Source: Ignavibacteria bacterium (GTDB taxonomy: Bacteria > Bacteroidota > Ignavibacteria > Kapaibacteriales > UBA4661). From it: a DNA stretch of 64,000 nucleotides. A program made the translations under genes and the position numbers. A model generated the notes under the pieces. The model made no database searches. It was not told the DNA's origin and was given only the letters and a program-made list of their open reading frames with translations. Position 1 is the stretch's first letter, and each line of letters begins with the position of its first letter. Below are positions 1-11,016 of this stretch, piece by piece. The stretch is from the NCBI GenBank assembly GCA_947459425.1, contig CANHDJ010000010.1, forward strand, positions 1-64,000, in the 5' to 3' direction.

Positions 1-917
1 CTCTTTACCTTAGAACGCCAAGCCCGCCACCCGAAAGAGCGGCAACGCCTTCAATTACTGCGCTTGCTCAAAAGTGGTCTGGCAATGACCATGCCAGAGG
101 CAGCTGCACTCGTCGGCATCAGTCACAGCACCGCCGATAGGCAGTGGCGTACCTACAAGCGCGGGGGACTTGAGGCGATGTGCTCTCTTGCCTACAAGGG
201 CGGACAAGCCCGCCTTTCGGCAGAAGCATTGCGTCGCTTGGATGAACGCTGCGCCGAAGGCTTTTCTACCCTGCAAGCAGCGGCAGATTGGGTAAGGGAG
301 ACCTTTGCGGTGTCCTATACGCCAGCAGGTATGTGGACACTGTTTCGACGCTTGGGTTACAAAGCCAAGACCGATCGCCCGTGCCACCACAAACAGGACA
401 TTGAGGCGCAGGCAGACTTTAAAAAAAATTCAGTCTGAACAAGAACCCTTGAAACTCCCTCAATGGTTCAGTGATGAAATGCGCTTCGGCTTGCATACTT
501 CTGACAAGCGGCAGTGGAACCCCCTGTGGCATTCGCCCGAAGTGGACAACGAAACTCTGTTACGATTTTGGCTATCTCTACGTTGCAATCGAACCCTTGC
601 GGGGCGACCTGATTGCCGCGTTTCTTCCCGATATGACCCCAGAAAGTCATCAAGCATTTCTGGGCATTGTTGCCGAAGAGGTCATCAGTGCTTCTCATGT
701 CCACATCCGCGATATTCCGCCCTACAGCCCAGAACTCAATCCCTGCGAGCGCTTTTTTGAGGAACTCCGTAAAAAGATAGCCAACACGGTCTTTACGTCC
801 CTTGAGGAAATTGAAGCAGTTTTGACTGATGCTTTGCGGCATTACTGGGACAATCCAGAGCTATTAACCCGCTTGACAGCCTATTCTTGGATACGAAAAG
901 CACCAAAATATAATTAA
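1..917 (+). pseudogene. IS630-family transposase, continues upstream of window, split over three frames
   Basis: Frame 1 from base 1 (LFTLERQARHPKERQRLQLLRLLKSGLAMTMPEAAALVGIS...) has the HTH part; frame 2 carries QWFSDEMRFGLHTSDKRQWNP; frame 3 carries CGIRPKWTTKLCYDFGYLYVAIEPLRGDLIAAFLPDMTPESHQAF...DIPPYSPELNPCERFFEELRKKIA (DDE_3 type). Frame changes coincide with A8 (421-428) and a C5 run (~521-525). Confidence 0.85.
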
Positions 918-929
918 AATGGTATTACT

Positions 930-1364
930 ATCGGCGGAGAGTATCTGGTGCAGAAAAGTTTGATATGGTTCTTCGCCCAACAGCTCGGCGAGGGGTATGG
1001 AGCTGTTTGTAAGGGTGGACATATCACAACCAAAAAACTGATACAAACCCAACGGATGAATAAACACCAAAAGCGACTTGAATTTGCCGAGCATTTCACC
1101 TATAACGGGCGCAGTTACCTGCCCTGTGGCTGAGTGTGCATGGCGTACAAAGATTTCCCCGTTGATAGTGGAAATGCCCATTCCTTCAAGGGTAAACATA
1201 AAACCGCTAAACCCCAGAGGTGGCGATAAGTACGCCTCCGGTATGTTCTCGGGTCGGTCATGAATGCCATAAAACGCGATTTGATCAGCAAGCTCCGATG
1301 CTGGCGGAAAGTATGTGAAATAGTTCATGGTGAATGGGTTTAGCCCGTACTTTGAGTGTTTCAA
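930..1364 (-). pseudogene. AraC-family-like regulator N-terminal fragment, truncated by the IS630 element
   Basis: ORF 864..1364: MNYFTYFPPASELADQIAFYGIHDRPENIPEAYLSPPLGFSGFMFTLEG... resembles the sensory N-terminus of AraC regulators; no HTH; last residues (ILIIFWCFSYPRIGCQAG) are antisense to the transposase end. Confidence 0.55.
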
Positions 1365-1396
1365 TGACGGTATTTTGTAGGCTTCATTTGGGCAAA

Positions 1397-2866
1397 CTAC
1401 TTCGCAAAATAATTCGGTGATTCCTTCGTAATCAAGATATTATGCGGGTGCGATTCCTTCAAGCCGGAACCTGTCATTTTCACAAACTGGGCATTTTCTT
1501 TCATCTCCCGAATTGTCTGGCAGCCGCAATAACCCATTGCAGAGCGCAGTCCGCCTGTCATTTGGTAAATTGTTTCCGACACATTCCCCTTAAACGGTAC
1601 GCGCCCTTCGATGCCTTCCGGCACGAGTTTGGAAATTTCTTCCTCAACGTCTTGGAAATAGCGGTCTGCCGAACCTTGCTGCATTGCGCCCAGCGACCCC
1701 ATGCCGCGATACACCTTATATGCCCGCCCGTCCAACAACACCTTTTCGCCGGGCGATTCTTCGTGTCCCGCAAGCATACCGCCGACCATGATGGAATCTG
1801 CTCCGGCGGCGATTGCCTTTGCAACATCGCCTGTTTGCTTGATTCCGCCGTCGGCGATAAGCGGTACATCGGTCGTCATCGTCACCGAAGCCACGTTCAT
1901 AATTGCCGTTACTTGCGGAACGCCAACACCAGCAATGATGCGAGTTGTGCAAATTGAACCCGGACCAATACCAACCTTGACTGCATCCACACCTGCATCA
2001 ATCAATGCTTTTGCGGCTTCAGCAGTGGCGATATTGCCCGCGATTATTTGCGCATCCGAAAACTCTTTCTTCAAAAGGCGCACCATGTCGATAACGCCGC
2101 GTGTGTGTCCGTGCGCTGTGTCCACGATGCAAGCATCTACACCCGCCGCGACCAACGCCGCCATCCGCTCCGGAGTATCTTGTGCCACGCCCAATGCCGC
2201 TCCGACCCGCAACCGACCTTGTTCGTCTTTGCAGGAGTTTGGATATTTTTTCTTTTTCTGAATGTCTTTGAACGTAATTAACCCCTTCAAAATGCCCTTT
2301 TCATCAACAACAGGCAGTTTTTCGATGCGATTGTGCTGCAAAATTGCTTCGGCATCTTCCAGCGTTGTGCCGACGGGCGCAGTTATAAGGCGGTCTTTTA
2401 TCATCAGCTCGCCAATAAGCAAAGCGCTATCGGGCTGGAAGCGCAAATCGCGGTTCGTGATAATGCCCACAAGCCGCATAGAATCGTCCACAACGGGCAA
2501 TCCGGCAATTTTGTATCGTGCCATCAGTTCCAGTGCGTCATAGACGGTTTGTGTGGCTTTCAGTGTAATGGGCTTGCGAATCATACCGCTTTCAGACCGC
2601 TTGACTTTATCGACTTCGGCGGCTTGCGCTTGAATGCTCATATTCTTGTGAATAATACCGATGCCGCCTTCGCGTGCCAGCGCAATCGCCATTTCGGATT
2701 CGGTAACAGTATCCATCGCCGCACTCACAACGGGGACATTTAGCGTAATGCCGCGTGTGAGCTTGCTTTGAAGGCTGACCGAGCGCGGAAGCACTTCGGA
2801 ATAGCGTGGAACGAGGAGGAGGTCGTCGAAGGTGAGTGCTTCGGGGGTGAGGATTTTGGTGGTCAT
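1397..2866 (-). CDS. guaB: IMP dehydrogenase
   Basis: [17 protein letters not shown], two CBS domains, [20 protein letters not shown] active-site loop; start [13 protein letters not shown] preferred over the longer ORF (to 2932). Confidence 0.97.
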   Translation of the reverse strand: MTTKILTPEALTFDDLLLVPRYSEVLPRSVSLQSKLTRGITLNVPVVSAAMDTVTESEMAIALAREGGIGIIHKNMSIQAQAAEVDKVKRSESGMIRKPITLKATQTVYDALELMARYKIAGLPVVDDSMRLVGIITNRDLRFQPDSALLIGELMIKDRLITAPVGTTLEDAEAILQHNRIEKLPVVDEKGILKGLITFKDIQKKKKYPNSCKDEQGRLRVGAALGVAQDTPERMAALVAAGVDACIVDTAHGHTRGVIDMVRLLKKEFSDAQIIAGNIATAEAAKALIDAGVDAVKVGIGPGSICTTRIIAGVGVPQVTAIMNVASVTMTTDVPLIADGGIKQTGDVAKAIAAGADSIMVGGMLAGHEESPGEKVLLDGRAYKVYRGMGSLGAMQQGSADRYFQDVEEEISKLVPEGIEGRVPFKGNVSETIYQMTGGLRSAMGYCGCQTIREMKENAQFVKMTGSGLKESHPHNILITKESPNYFAK

Positions 2867-3157
2867 GGGGGAGTGAAAATGCTGTGGAATAAAGTGATTA
2901 TCAGTATTTTTGAAGAATAACGATATATTCATTAGACATTATACATATTACAGTAGTTTTGACAGTTCTTTGAAGTTTGAATTCAAGGGCTCTTTTTACG
3001 GCTATTTCCAGCCCGAATTTCAACGAGAAACTTGTCTGTTTGACCCTCTGTTTTTAGACGCTTTTTTGGCGAATTTCAACTAGAAAATGGACAATCTCTC
3101 TTGTTATTCACGAATATCACATCAAAACGGTATAATTTAAATCATTACAAAATATGT

Positions 3158-3733
3158 ATGACTAAACGGCTTGCTCAAACATTAGCAACACTGCACCGAC
3201 TCCATCTTTTCGACATCCTCGCGCCTTTTTCGCCAACGCTTGCCGGAACAATACCGCTTGGAGTGGACATTGAGAGCAGTGATGCGGATATTATCTGCTT
3301 TGTGCGGGATTTTCAGGTATTCCGCACTGTGGTCTTGCAGCAATTTTCCCGACAGAAGGATTTTGCTGTGCAGGAAGTGGAAATTAAGGGCGTTCCGTCA
3401 TTTATTGCGTCATTCAGCACCTGTCATGCTGACGGCTCGCCGCTTTGCATAGAAATTTTTGCTCAGGCTGTGCCTGTCTGGGAGCAAGATGCCGTGCGGC
3501 ATTACTGGACAGAGCAGCGATTATTATGGCTCGGCAATGATGATGACCGCCAAGCCATTCAAGACTATAAACGTCAAGGAATGAAGACAGAACCAGCCTT
3601 TGCGCATCATTTTTGCTTGAGTGGAGAGCCATATTCGGTGCTATTGCAACTGTTCTCCGCTTCGGACGATGAACTTCGGGTCTTTCATAATGATGTTCAT
3701 GGACGCTATTTATTCCGTGATCACTCCGAGTAA
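3158..3733 (+). CDS. DUF4269-like (nucleotidyltransferase-like) protein
   Basis: [24 protein letters not shown]...; start [15 protein letters not shown]. Confidence 0.6.
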   Translation: MTKRLAQTLATLHRLHLFDILAPFSPTLAGTIPLGVDIESSDADIICFVRDFQVFRTVVLQQFSRQKDFAVQEVEIKGVPSFIASFSTCHADGSPLCIEIFAQAVPVWEQDAVRHYWTEQRLLWLGNDDDRQAIQDYKRQGMKTEPAFAHHFCLSGEPYSVLLQLFSASDDELRVFHNDVHGRYLFRDHSE

Positions 3734-6700
3734 TATTCCTGCAACGACCGCACCCGTACTACGTCCGATGCACGAACATTCTGCAAGCCCTTCAGCGAAG
3801 CCTGTGCTGCCGCGAGCGTTGTGATGAACGGTACTTTGAACTTCATTGCAGCGCGTCCCATCACTTGCTCGTCCACACGGGAGTTCTCGCCTTTCGGCGT
3901 GTTGATGACGAGATTTATAGAGCCTTGCTCGATATAATCAATAACGTTTGGGCTGCCTTCGTAGTATTTCAGCAGCGTGGAAGCCGGAACGCCGTGCTGC
4001 TTCAGCCACGCTGCCGTGCCGGAGGTTGCAAAAATTTCAAAGCCAAGTTCGTTATAGCCTTTGATGATTTGCGCCGTGCGCGAGGTTTTATCGCGGTCGC
4101 AGAGCGAAGCAAATATGCGCCCTGTGTCAGGTATATTGATGCCTGCAGAGATATTCGCTTTTATCATTGCCGCCGCAAAATCGCGGTCAATGCCCATCAC
4201 CTCACCTGTGGAACGCATCTCTGGACCCAAGTAAATATCAGCCTTCGGGAACTTATTGAACGGGAACACCGATTCTTTAATCGCAACGCGGCTTGCTGAG
4301 AGCGAAAATTCCTCAATCGGCGGCACACCTTCGTCGCCGAACTTTTTACCCGTCATCACGTGCGTTGCAATCTGCGCAAGCGCCACACCACGCGCTTTCG
4401 AGACAAAGGGAACCGTCCGCGAGGCACGGGGATTAACTTCCAGCACATAGAGTTCATCTTCCTGCAAGGCAAATTGAATGTTCATCAAGCCCACCACATT
4501 CAGTGCTTTCGCTAGTTTGCGGGTGTATTCCACGATGCGGTCGAACTGTTCGTTGGTGATATTGTACGGCGGCAACACGCACGACGAATCGCCCGAATGC
4601 ACACCCGCTTCTTCGATATGCTGCATCACCGCACCAATAATGACGCGCTCTCCGTCCGACACCGCATCAACATCAAATTCGTAGGCATTTTCCAAAAATT
4701 GGTCAATCAAGATCGGACGTTCTGGCGAAACGTTGATAGCGCGGCTCATGTATTGACGCAAGGAATCATCGTGGTAGCAAATCTGCATAGAGCGTCCGCC
4801 AAGCACATAGCTTGGGCGCACGAGCGCAGGATAGCCAATCCGCGCCGCTATTTCCAATGCCTCTTCAACCGTCGTTGCTGTGCCATATTTGGGGCAGGGA
4901 ACGCCAATTTTGTCAATCAGCGCACCAAAGCGTTTGCGGTCTTCCGCGAGGTCAATGCCTTCGGGTGACGTTCCTAAAATTTTGAAACCCGCTTCATCAA
5001 TCGCGTGGGCGAGTTTGAGCGGTGTTTGTCCGCCGAAAGTAACAATCACGCCGTCCGGCTGCTCGTGTTCCAGCACGTTCAATACATCTTCCAGCGTGAG
5101 CGGCTCGAAATAGAGTTTATCGGTGATGTCATAATCCGTCGAAACAGTTTCGGGGTTACAATTTATCATAATAGCCTCGTAACCCGCTTGTTTCAAGGCA
5201 AAGACGGCTTGCACACAGCAATAATCAAACTCAATGCCCTGTCCGATGCGGTTCGGTCCACCGCCCAAAATCACGACTTTTTTCCGCGCAGACCGCACGG
5301 ATTCGTTCTCTTGTTCGTAGGTAGAGTAATGATACGGCGTTTCAGATTCAAACTCCGCCGCACAGGTGTCAATCGTCTTAAAGACAGGTTTTATGCCGAG
5401 CGCGAGCCGATGAGCGCGTACTTCTTTTTCCGATGAACCCGTCAAAATAGCAAGTTGGCGGTCGGAAAAGCCGTACTGCTTCAAGCGAAAAAGGCGCATG
5501 GCATCAAGGGTTTGAAGAAAGTTTTTCGCATTGAAGGCTCTCAATTCAGCGAGTAAGCCTTCCGCCTCATTCACAATCTGCCTGCACTGCTCAATAAACC
5601 ACGCATCGTAGCCTGTTGCACGGAAAATTTCATCGGTGGTCATGCCCATACGAAGTGCTTCGCAGAGGTCGAAAATCGAATCTGACTTACGGCGAAAAAG
5701 CCGCTTCAAATGGACTTCTTTATCCACGCGGAAGTGGGAGATCGGCTCTAAGTACGAAGCATTATCATACCCAAAACCATGACGATTTTTCTCAATGCTG
5801 CGGAGTGCCTTTTGCAGAGCCTCTTTGAAGGTGCGCCCGAAGGACATTGCCTCGCCGACAGACTTCATCTGCACCGTCAGTTCGTCGTCCACACCCTTGA
5901 ATTTCTCGAAGTCCCAACGCGGTACTTTCACAACGACGTAATCAATCGTTGGCTCGAAGCAAGCGGGAGTCTTCTTTGTGATGTCGTTGGTGATCTCATC
6001 CAGAGTGTAGCCGATGGCGAGCTTTGCGGCAATTTTCGCAATCGGAAAGCCCGTTGCTTTAGACGCAAGTGCGGAAGAGCGGGATACACGAGGGTTCATC
6101 TCGATAATAATCAAACGTCCATCTTTCGGATTAACGGCAAATTGCACATTCGAGCCGCCAGTTTCCACACCGATTTCACGCATGATTTTGAGTGCTGCAT
6201 CCCGCATAAACTGGTACTCGCGGTCGGTGAGCGTTTGTGCGGGCGCAACGGTGATGCTATCTCCCGTGTGAACGCCCATCGGGTCAAAATTTTCAATGGA
6301 GCAGATAATCACGCAGTTGTCCTTTGTATCCCGCATCACTTCTAGCTCGTACTCTTTCCAGCCGATGATACTTTCTTCCACCAGCACACGCCGCACGGGG
6401 CTTGCTTCCAAGCCTGCACTCAATTTTTGTTTGAAGTCATCCCAATCGTAGGCAATACCGCCACCTGTGCCACCCAGCGTAAACGACGGGCGAATGATAA
6501 GCGGGAATGTGCCGATAATTTCTGCTTGTTTGATGCCTTCTTCCATTGTGTCCACGAAACCGCCTCGTGCCATTTCCAGCCCGCAGCGTTTCATTGCTTC
6601 CAAAAATTCCTCGCGGTCTTCTGCCATGCGGATAGATTCCGGCTTGGAGCCGATAAGCTGAACACCGTATTTTTCCAAAATCCCCAAGCGATGCACTTCC

Positions 6701-6999
6701 AATGCGGCATTGAGAGCGGTCTGCCCGCCGACGGTTGGCAAAATCGCATCGGGACGCTCTTTGGCGATAATGGCTTCGATGTATTCGGGTGTAATTGGCT
6801 CGATGTAGGTGGCATCGGCAATATCGGGGTCGGTCATGATGGTCGCGGGGTTGGAGTTAATCAGCATCACGCGCAAACCCTCTTCGCGGAGGGCTTTGCA
6901 GGCTTGAGTGCCGCTATAATCAAACTCGCAGGCTTGCCCGATGACGATAGGACCGGAGCCGATGACGAGTACGCTTTGTATGTCTGAACGTTTGGGCAT
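3721..6999 (-). CDS. carB: Carbamoyl-phosphate synthase large subunit
   Basis: 1092 aa; [41 protein letters not shown], duplicated ATP-grasp halves, C-terminal MGS-like domain. Confidence 0.98.
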   Translation of the reverse strand: MPKRSDIQSVLVIGSGPIVIGQACEFDYSGTQACKALREEGLRVMLINSNPATIMTDPDIADATYIEPITPEYIEAIIAKERPDAILPTVGGQTALNAALEVHRLGILEKYGVQLIGSKPESIRMAEDREEFLEAMKRCGLEMARGGFVDTMEEGIKQAEIIGTFPLIIRPSFTLGGTGGGIAYDWDDFKQKLSAGLEASPVRRVLVEESIIGWKEYELEVMRDTKDNCVIICSIENFDPMGVHTGDSITVAPAQTLTDREYQFMRDAALKIMREIGVETGGSNVQFAVNPKDGRLIIIEMNPRVSRSSALASKATGFPIAKIAAKLAIGYTLDEITNDITKKTPACFEPTIDYVVVKVPRWDFEKFKGVDDELTVQMKSVGEAMSFGRTFKEALQKALRSIEKNRHGFGYDNASYLEPISHFRVDKEVHLKRLFRRKSDSIFDLCEALRMGMTTDEIFRATGYDAWFIEQCRQIVNEAEGLLAELRAFNAKNFLQTLDAMRLFRLKQYGFSDRQLAILTGSSEKEVRAHRLALGIKPVFKTIDTCAAEFESETPYHYSTYEQENESVRSARKKVVILGGGPNRIGQGIEFDYCCVQAVFALKQAGYEAIMINCNPETVSTDYDITDKLYFEPLTLEDVLNVLEHEQPDGVIVTFGGQTPLKLAHAIDEAGFKILGTSPEGIDLAEDRKRFGALIDKIGVPCPKYGTATTVEEALEIAARIGYPALVRPSYVLGGRSMQICYHDDSLRQYMSRAINVSPERPILIDQFLENAYEFDVDAVSDGERVIIGAVMQHIEEAGVHSGDSSCVLPPYNITNEQFDRIVEYTRKLAKALNVVGLMNIQFALQEDELYVLEVNPRASRTVPFVSKARGVALAQIATHVMTGKKFGDEGVPPIEEFSLSASRVAIKESVFPFNKFPKADIYLGPEMRSTGEVMGIDRDFAAAMIKANISAGINIPDTGRIFASLCDRDKTSRTAQIIKGYNELGFEIFATSGTAAWLKQHGVPASTLLKYYEGSPNVIDYIEQGSINLVINTPKGENSRVDEQVMGRAAMKFKVPFITTLAAAQASLKGLQNVRASDVVRVRSLQEYYSE

Positions 7000-7139
7000 G
7001 GTGTTATGAAACTAGTTAAGAGGAAATTGTTTTTGTTAAGCAATTATCAGACTTCTGCAAGATTTAGACCTTCTTCAATACTCTGAACGGAGCGTGAAAG
7101 ATGCACCGCGTGCCGAGTAATCAAGTCTCGCCAGCATCG

Positions 7140-8144
7140 TTATTGTTGCGCAATGGTAACTTTGTAAATACGATAGCTACCCTGGTCTGTTACGTAGAGA
7201 TTGCCGAAACCATCGTATGTGATGCCATGTGGGAGATTGAATATATTCTCACGATAACCTTTTTTACTGCCCTTTACTACTGTTATTACCTCGCCTGTCG
7301 CTATCTCAATTTTACGAATGCCATAAGTCTCAGCTACATAGAGATTTTTTATGCCATCGGTCGTAATATTAAATGGTTCCTGAAATCGGGCTTCAGATCC
7401 TATACCATCAGGACTAAACCACCACAAGCCACCCCTACCTGCCAACACAGTTACTTTACCTGTGGCTACAACGATTTTACAGATTCGTGAACCATCCAAA
7501 ACATAAAGATTTCCAACTCTATCGCTAATGATGTCGGTTAGATGATTAAATTGCTCTCCTGTCAGTGTTGTTACTTCGCCTGTCGCTATAACGACTTTGC
7601 GAATACGGTTGTAGTCTGCTACATAAAGATTTCCTGTACCATCGCTAGTGATTCCCCAAGGATAACGAAACTGTGCCACTCTTCCTATACCATTGGCATT
7701 TCCCATTTCGCGACTCCCCGCAAGCGTGGTTACTTTGCCTGTTGTTATTACAATTTTATGGACGCAAGCAATATCCGTTACATAAAGATTGCCTTTGCCA
7801 TCACTGGTAATTCCCGATGGATTGCGAAAGTGTCCTATATCTTCCACTAGCGTTATTACTTTGCCCGTAGCTATCACAATCTTACGAATACTGCTATTGT
7901 CAATAACGTAGAGATTCCCTTCACCGTCGCCTACAATGTCTCTTAGAGAGCCAAACTGTGCCGCCACACCAAAGCCGTCATTATGACCCGGTGAACCGCC
8001 TGCCAGTATTGTTATCTTGGGTGTAAAGGTTGAAGTGTATCTGTATAACAGAATCCCCAATGATACTATCAATATTACAACATGAAATTTGTTAATACTT
8101 TTGTATGTCATACCAATCAAAAGAAACGCCCACCCTCCAAGCAA
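7140..8144 (-). CDS. NHL-repeat (beta-propeller) protein
   Basis: 334 aa, N-terminal hydrophobic segment, repeated VTTLAG...AQFRYPWGITSDGTGNLYVADYNRIRKVVIATGE units. Confidence 0.85.
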   Translation of the reverse strand: MLGGWAFLLIGMTYKSINKFHVVILIVSLGILLYRYTSTFTPKITILAGGSPGHNDGFGVAAQFGSLRDIVGDGEGNLYVIDNSSIRKIVIATGKVITLVEDIGHFRNPSGITSDGKGNLYVTDIACVHKIVITTGKVTTLAGSREMGNANGIGRVAQFRYPWGITSDGTGNLYVADYNRIRKVVIATGEVTTLTGEQFNHLTDIISDRVGNLYVLDGSRICKIVVATGKVTVLAGRGGLWWFSPDGIGSEARFQEPFNITTDGIKNLYVAETYGIRKIEIATGEVITVVKGSKKGYRENIFNLPHGITYDGFGNLYVTDQGSYRIYKVTIAQQ

Positions 8145-8326
8145 GATTTAATGCCGGATGGGGGCGTATGAAAACGTCAGATGTATTGCTATGTTGTGTT
8201 TGATTCATCAAAGACAAAAGTAGCAATTTTTTAGCGAAATAAAAACATCGAACAGCTAACGAAATGGTTTGAGTGATCTTACTGCTCAGGATGCGCAAAT
8301 TGGACAATATCAACACCAATGCCATT
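8119..8326. repeat. Copy A of duplicated segment (promoter region plus VOC 3' end)
   Basis: aaaagaaacgcccaccctccaagcaagatttaatgccggatgggggcgtatgaaaacgtcagatgtattgctatgttgtgtttgattcatcaaagacaaaagtagcaatttttta... aligns nearly base for base with 10452..10659. Confidence 0.9.
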
Positions 8327-8818
8327 TGGATCTGTGATAGCAAAGTGGTAATCGCCCCAAACCTCTTTGCGTAGCGGAAACGCAATCGGCGCATTCAAGG
8401 ATTGTAGGCGTTTGTACTCCGCTTCCACATCTGCAACTCCGACCGTCAAATAGACACCTTTATTGCCGAACTCCGGCTTGAAGATGTCTTGCTGTGTCTC
8501 GTGATTGGGCATTAGGAAGGATAGCACCTCGCGCCCGGACTGGTCTTCAAACAGAAGAAAAAATTTCTCCATATCTACTTTGGGCTTCAAGCCAAGATAT
8601 TTCGTGTAAAACTCTTTCGTCTCGTCAAGGCGTGAAGTGATAACGCCTGCATGGATGTGCAACATTGTTTTCATGGTGTGTTTCTCCGTTGTGAATGAAG
8701 GTGAATGAGAAGACTGTTTTGAAGAACCTTGCGCATGAAACCAAGCAAATACGCCGCAAGTAACGAAAACAAAACTGGTGATAGCAGCAGTTCGCATGGA
8801 ACGGGAAAATGATTGCAT
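8279..8818 (-). CDS. VOC (glyoxalase/bleomycin-resistance) superfamily protein with N-terminal signal/anchor
   Basis: MLHIHAGVITSRLDETKEFYTKYLGLKPK...DPNGIGVDIVQFAHPEQ. Confidence 0.85.
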   Translation of the reverse strand: MQSFSRSMRTAAITSFVFVTCGVFAWFHAQGSSKQSSHSPSFTTEKHTMKTMLHIHAGVITSRLDETKEFYTKYLGLKPKVDMEKFFLLFEDQSGREVLSFLMPNHETQQDIFKPEFGNKGVYLTVGVADVEAEYKRLQSLNAPIAFPLRKEVWGDYHFAITDPNGIGVDIVQFAHPEQ

Positions 8819-8927
8819 GATATGTACCCAAATGGTGGGAAATACTGAATTACAGGATGCAATCTACGGCACAGGCACAAAAGGGAATTGTAAAAATCGC
8901 TCATTCTTTAGAGCTACACTTTTGGGG

Positions 8928-9806
8928 TTATTTTGGGGCATTATCAGTATTACCACAACTCCTTTGAAGTCGCATGAATACTGACGGAGAAACACCGTAC
9001 AGGGATTGAAATTCATGGATAAAATGCGCTTGGTCATAGAAGCCGAAATCAAAAAACACACCCTCAATGTTGTTTGTTGAAGCCTGCTGAGAATGTCGCG
9101 TGAGTGCCTTCAACATCGCTTGAAATCTCACAATGCGGGCGAAGGTCTTTGGCGATAGACCCACCGATTCTTGGAATATTCGCCGAAGTTGTTGTGGGCT
9201 GATGGCGTGATGTTTACGCACTTCTTCTTCGATTTTGACAGTCCCACGCGATGCGAAAAGAGCATCGAACACATGAAGCAGCCTTGTGTCGTGAGTAAAG
9301 TTCCGCAATGCGAGAGCATGAAGCATGAACGAATCAGTTAGGGCGTTTCGCTCCTCGAAAGAATCGGCTGTATGCAAGCATTCTATCCATGTACGCGCCT
9401 CTGCCCGCAAATTTGGAGCAATAACATCCTCAAATGGCAAGGTTTGATGAGCTATTTCCCCTAAATGCACGGCAAAAACACGCTGAATCATGCTTGGCAA
9501 AAAACGCACTCCGAAAAATTCTGCATCGTAACCCAAAGGAAAAAGTATCGGTGCATTCGTCGTACCAACAATAACGCTTATTCTATCTGGATTGGCAATA
9601 TCAACGATCACATCCACGCACGCATCAGTGGCGACACGGTACAGGAGCGGTTCGGAGGCTTGACTGCCACTTGCTACCAAAGGAATAGTCTGGAGAGACC
9701 AATAGCAATGAATTATGCTCCCAAGCAGATGCGATGGCGGAAATTCGTGATACCTTGCTTCTGTTTCTTGCAGGAGGCTCGGCTGGAGGGGTTTGTAGCG
9801 GTACAT
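8928..9806 (-). CDS. AraC-family transcriptional regulator
   Basis: 292 aa; C-terminal HTH_18: AISPQQLRRIFQESVGLSPKTFARIVRFQAML...DFGFYDQAHFIHEFQSLYGVSPSVF. Confidence 0.9.
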   Translation of the reverse strand: MYRYKPLQPSLLQETEARYHEFPPSHLLGSIIHCYWSLQTIPLVASGSQASEPLLYRVATDACVDVIVDIANPDRISVIVGTTNAPILFPLGYDAEFFGVRFLPSMIQRVFAVHLGEIAHQTLPFEDVIAPNLRAEARTWIECLHTADSFEERNALTDSFMLHALALRNFTHDTRLLHVFDALFASRGTVKIEEEVRKHHAISPQQLRRIFQESVGLSPKTFARIVRFQAMLKALTRHSQQASTNNIEGVFFDFGFYDQAHFIHEFQSLYGVSPSVFMRLQRSCGNTDNAPK

Positions 9807-9830
9807 AGATGCAGAAATTACCTGGGAAAA

Positions 9831-9968
9831 TCAGTATGATAACGGAGGTGCATTACAAATTCCTTCACCCTTCGCAATATCTGTATTTAATTGGGCAATA
9901 TGCAAACCCAGATCTTGGTCGTCAAGCCGACGTTCTAGCACACTGTTAATGTTTAAACGTTTGGGCAT
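9831..9968 (-). CDS. Small ORF or truncated gene upstream of the AraC regulator
   Basis: Read by hand, below the ORF-track size cutoff: MPKRLNINSVLERRLDDQDLGLHIAQLNTDIAKGEGICNAPPLSY*; no homology recognised. Confidence 0.3.
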   Translation of the reverse strand: MPKRLNINSVLERRLDDQDLGLHIAQLNTDIAKGEGICNAPPLSY

Positions 9969-10043
9969 GATAAAGAAAAAATTAACAAGATAAATTTTGG
10001 GGTTGCTATAAACTGTTAGTACTACTGTATTTGTTTATGAACC

Positions 10044-10427
10044 TCACAATTCCTGACCGAAAGCAAGCCAATTTCCGTCGGGCATTCGGACAAGTAGTTC
10101 GCGCTGATTCCATGGTTGAGTTACAGGCTTCACGACATCATCCGTCGGTAAAGTTGCCAGTGCAATTTCGCGCTCAAGATAGAGAGCATCCACATTATAC
10201 ACCTCAATATATACGGTTGTTCGTGCATCTTCCGAATTAACCTTTTTCCGACCTTTTTCTTCGACTATGCGCACTGAAGCGCCGCCACAACGCAACAAAG
10301 CAAAATCTTCCGACTGAAAAATTACGGTAAAGCCTAAAACCTGCTCAAAAAATTTTGCACTACCTACACAATCCGAGACATAGAGCATCGGTGTTACCTG
10401 ATGGATATTTTCCGCTTGTGCCATCAC
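10044..10427 (-). CDS. VOC superfamily protein
   Basis: MLYVSDCVGSAKFFEQVLGFTVIFQSEDFALLRCGGASVRIVEE...VRMPDGNWLAFGQ. Confidence 0.85.
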   Translation of the reverse strand: MMAQAENIHQVTPMLYVSDCVGSAKFFEQVLGFTVIFQSEDFALLRCGGASVRIVEEKGRKKVNSEDARTTVYIEVYNVDALYLEREIALATLPTDDVVKPVTQPWNQRELLVRMPDGNWLAFGQEL

Positions 10428-10451
10428 TGACCCCTGCTAAGTGTGTATGAT

Positions 10452-10659
10452 AAAAGAAACGCCCGCTATCCAAGCAAGATTTGATGCTGGATGGGGGGCG
10501 TATGAAAACGTTCGATGTATTGCTATGTTGTGTTTGATTCATCAAGTACAAAAGTAGCAATTTTTTTAGGGAAATAAAAATAGCGAACAGATCACAGAAT
10601 CGGCTGAGTGCTATTGCTGTTCAGGCTGTGAAAGTCGGACGCATCAACACGAATGTCGT
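10452..10659. repeat. Copy B of duplicated segment
   Basis: aaaagaaacgcccgctatccaagcaagatttgatgctggatggggggcgtatgaaaacgttcgatgtattgctatgttgtgtttgattcatcaagtacaaaagtagcaattttttt... Confidence 0.9.
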
Positions 10660-10711
10660 TATTAGTGCGCCAATTACCGAATGTTATCGCTAGGACTCAC
10701 GAAAAAGGGGA

Positions 10712-10990
10712 TTGTTACGTCAATGGAGGAAAATGCATTCTGAGGAATTTGTTCGGAATTATTGGAGTATATCAAACTTCTCAAATCAGATTACGCTTGA
10801 AATCTGTCAAGCCCGCACGGTGGAAACGATTCGCGCCCATGCGTATATTTGCCTGATGAGTTTCAACAAATTAGAGCTGTTTCGCACAAGGCATTCTCTA
10901 TCAACATTTTACCACATACGCCTTATGTTGTTTAACGAACCTGTTCCTCTGCAAGCCGCTTGGAAACTTGATCCCAAGCTCTTTTTGTAA
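10712..10990 (+). pseudogene. Possible DDE-transposase C-terminal remnant
   Basis: RNYWSISNFSNQITLEICQARTVETIRAHAYICLMSFNKLELFR loosely resembles C-termini of IS4-like transposases; no catalytic motifs visible. Confidence 0.3.
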
Positions 10991-11016
10991 CTTCAGTATA
11001 TGGCATTCTGGCGGCA

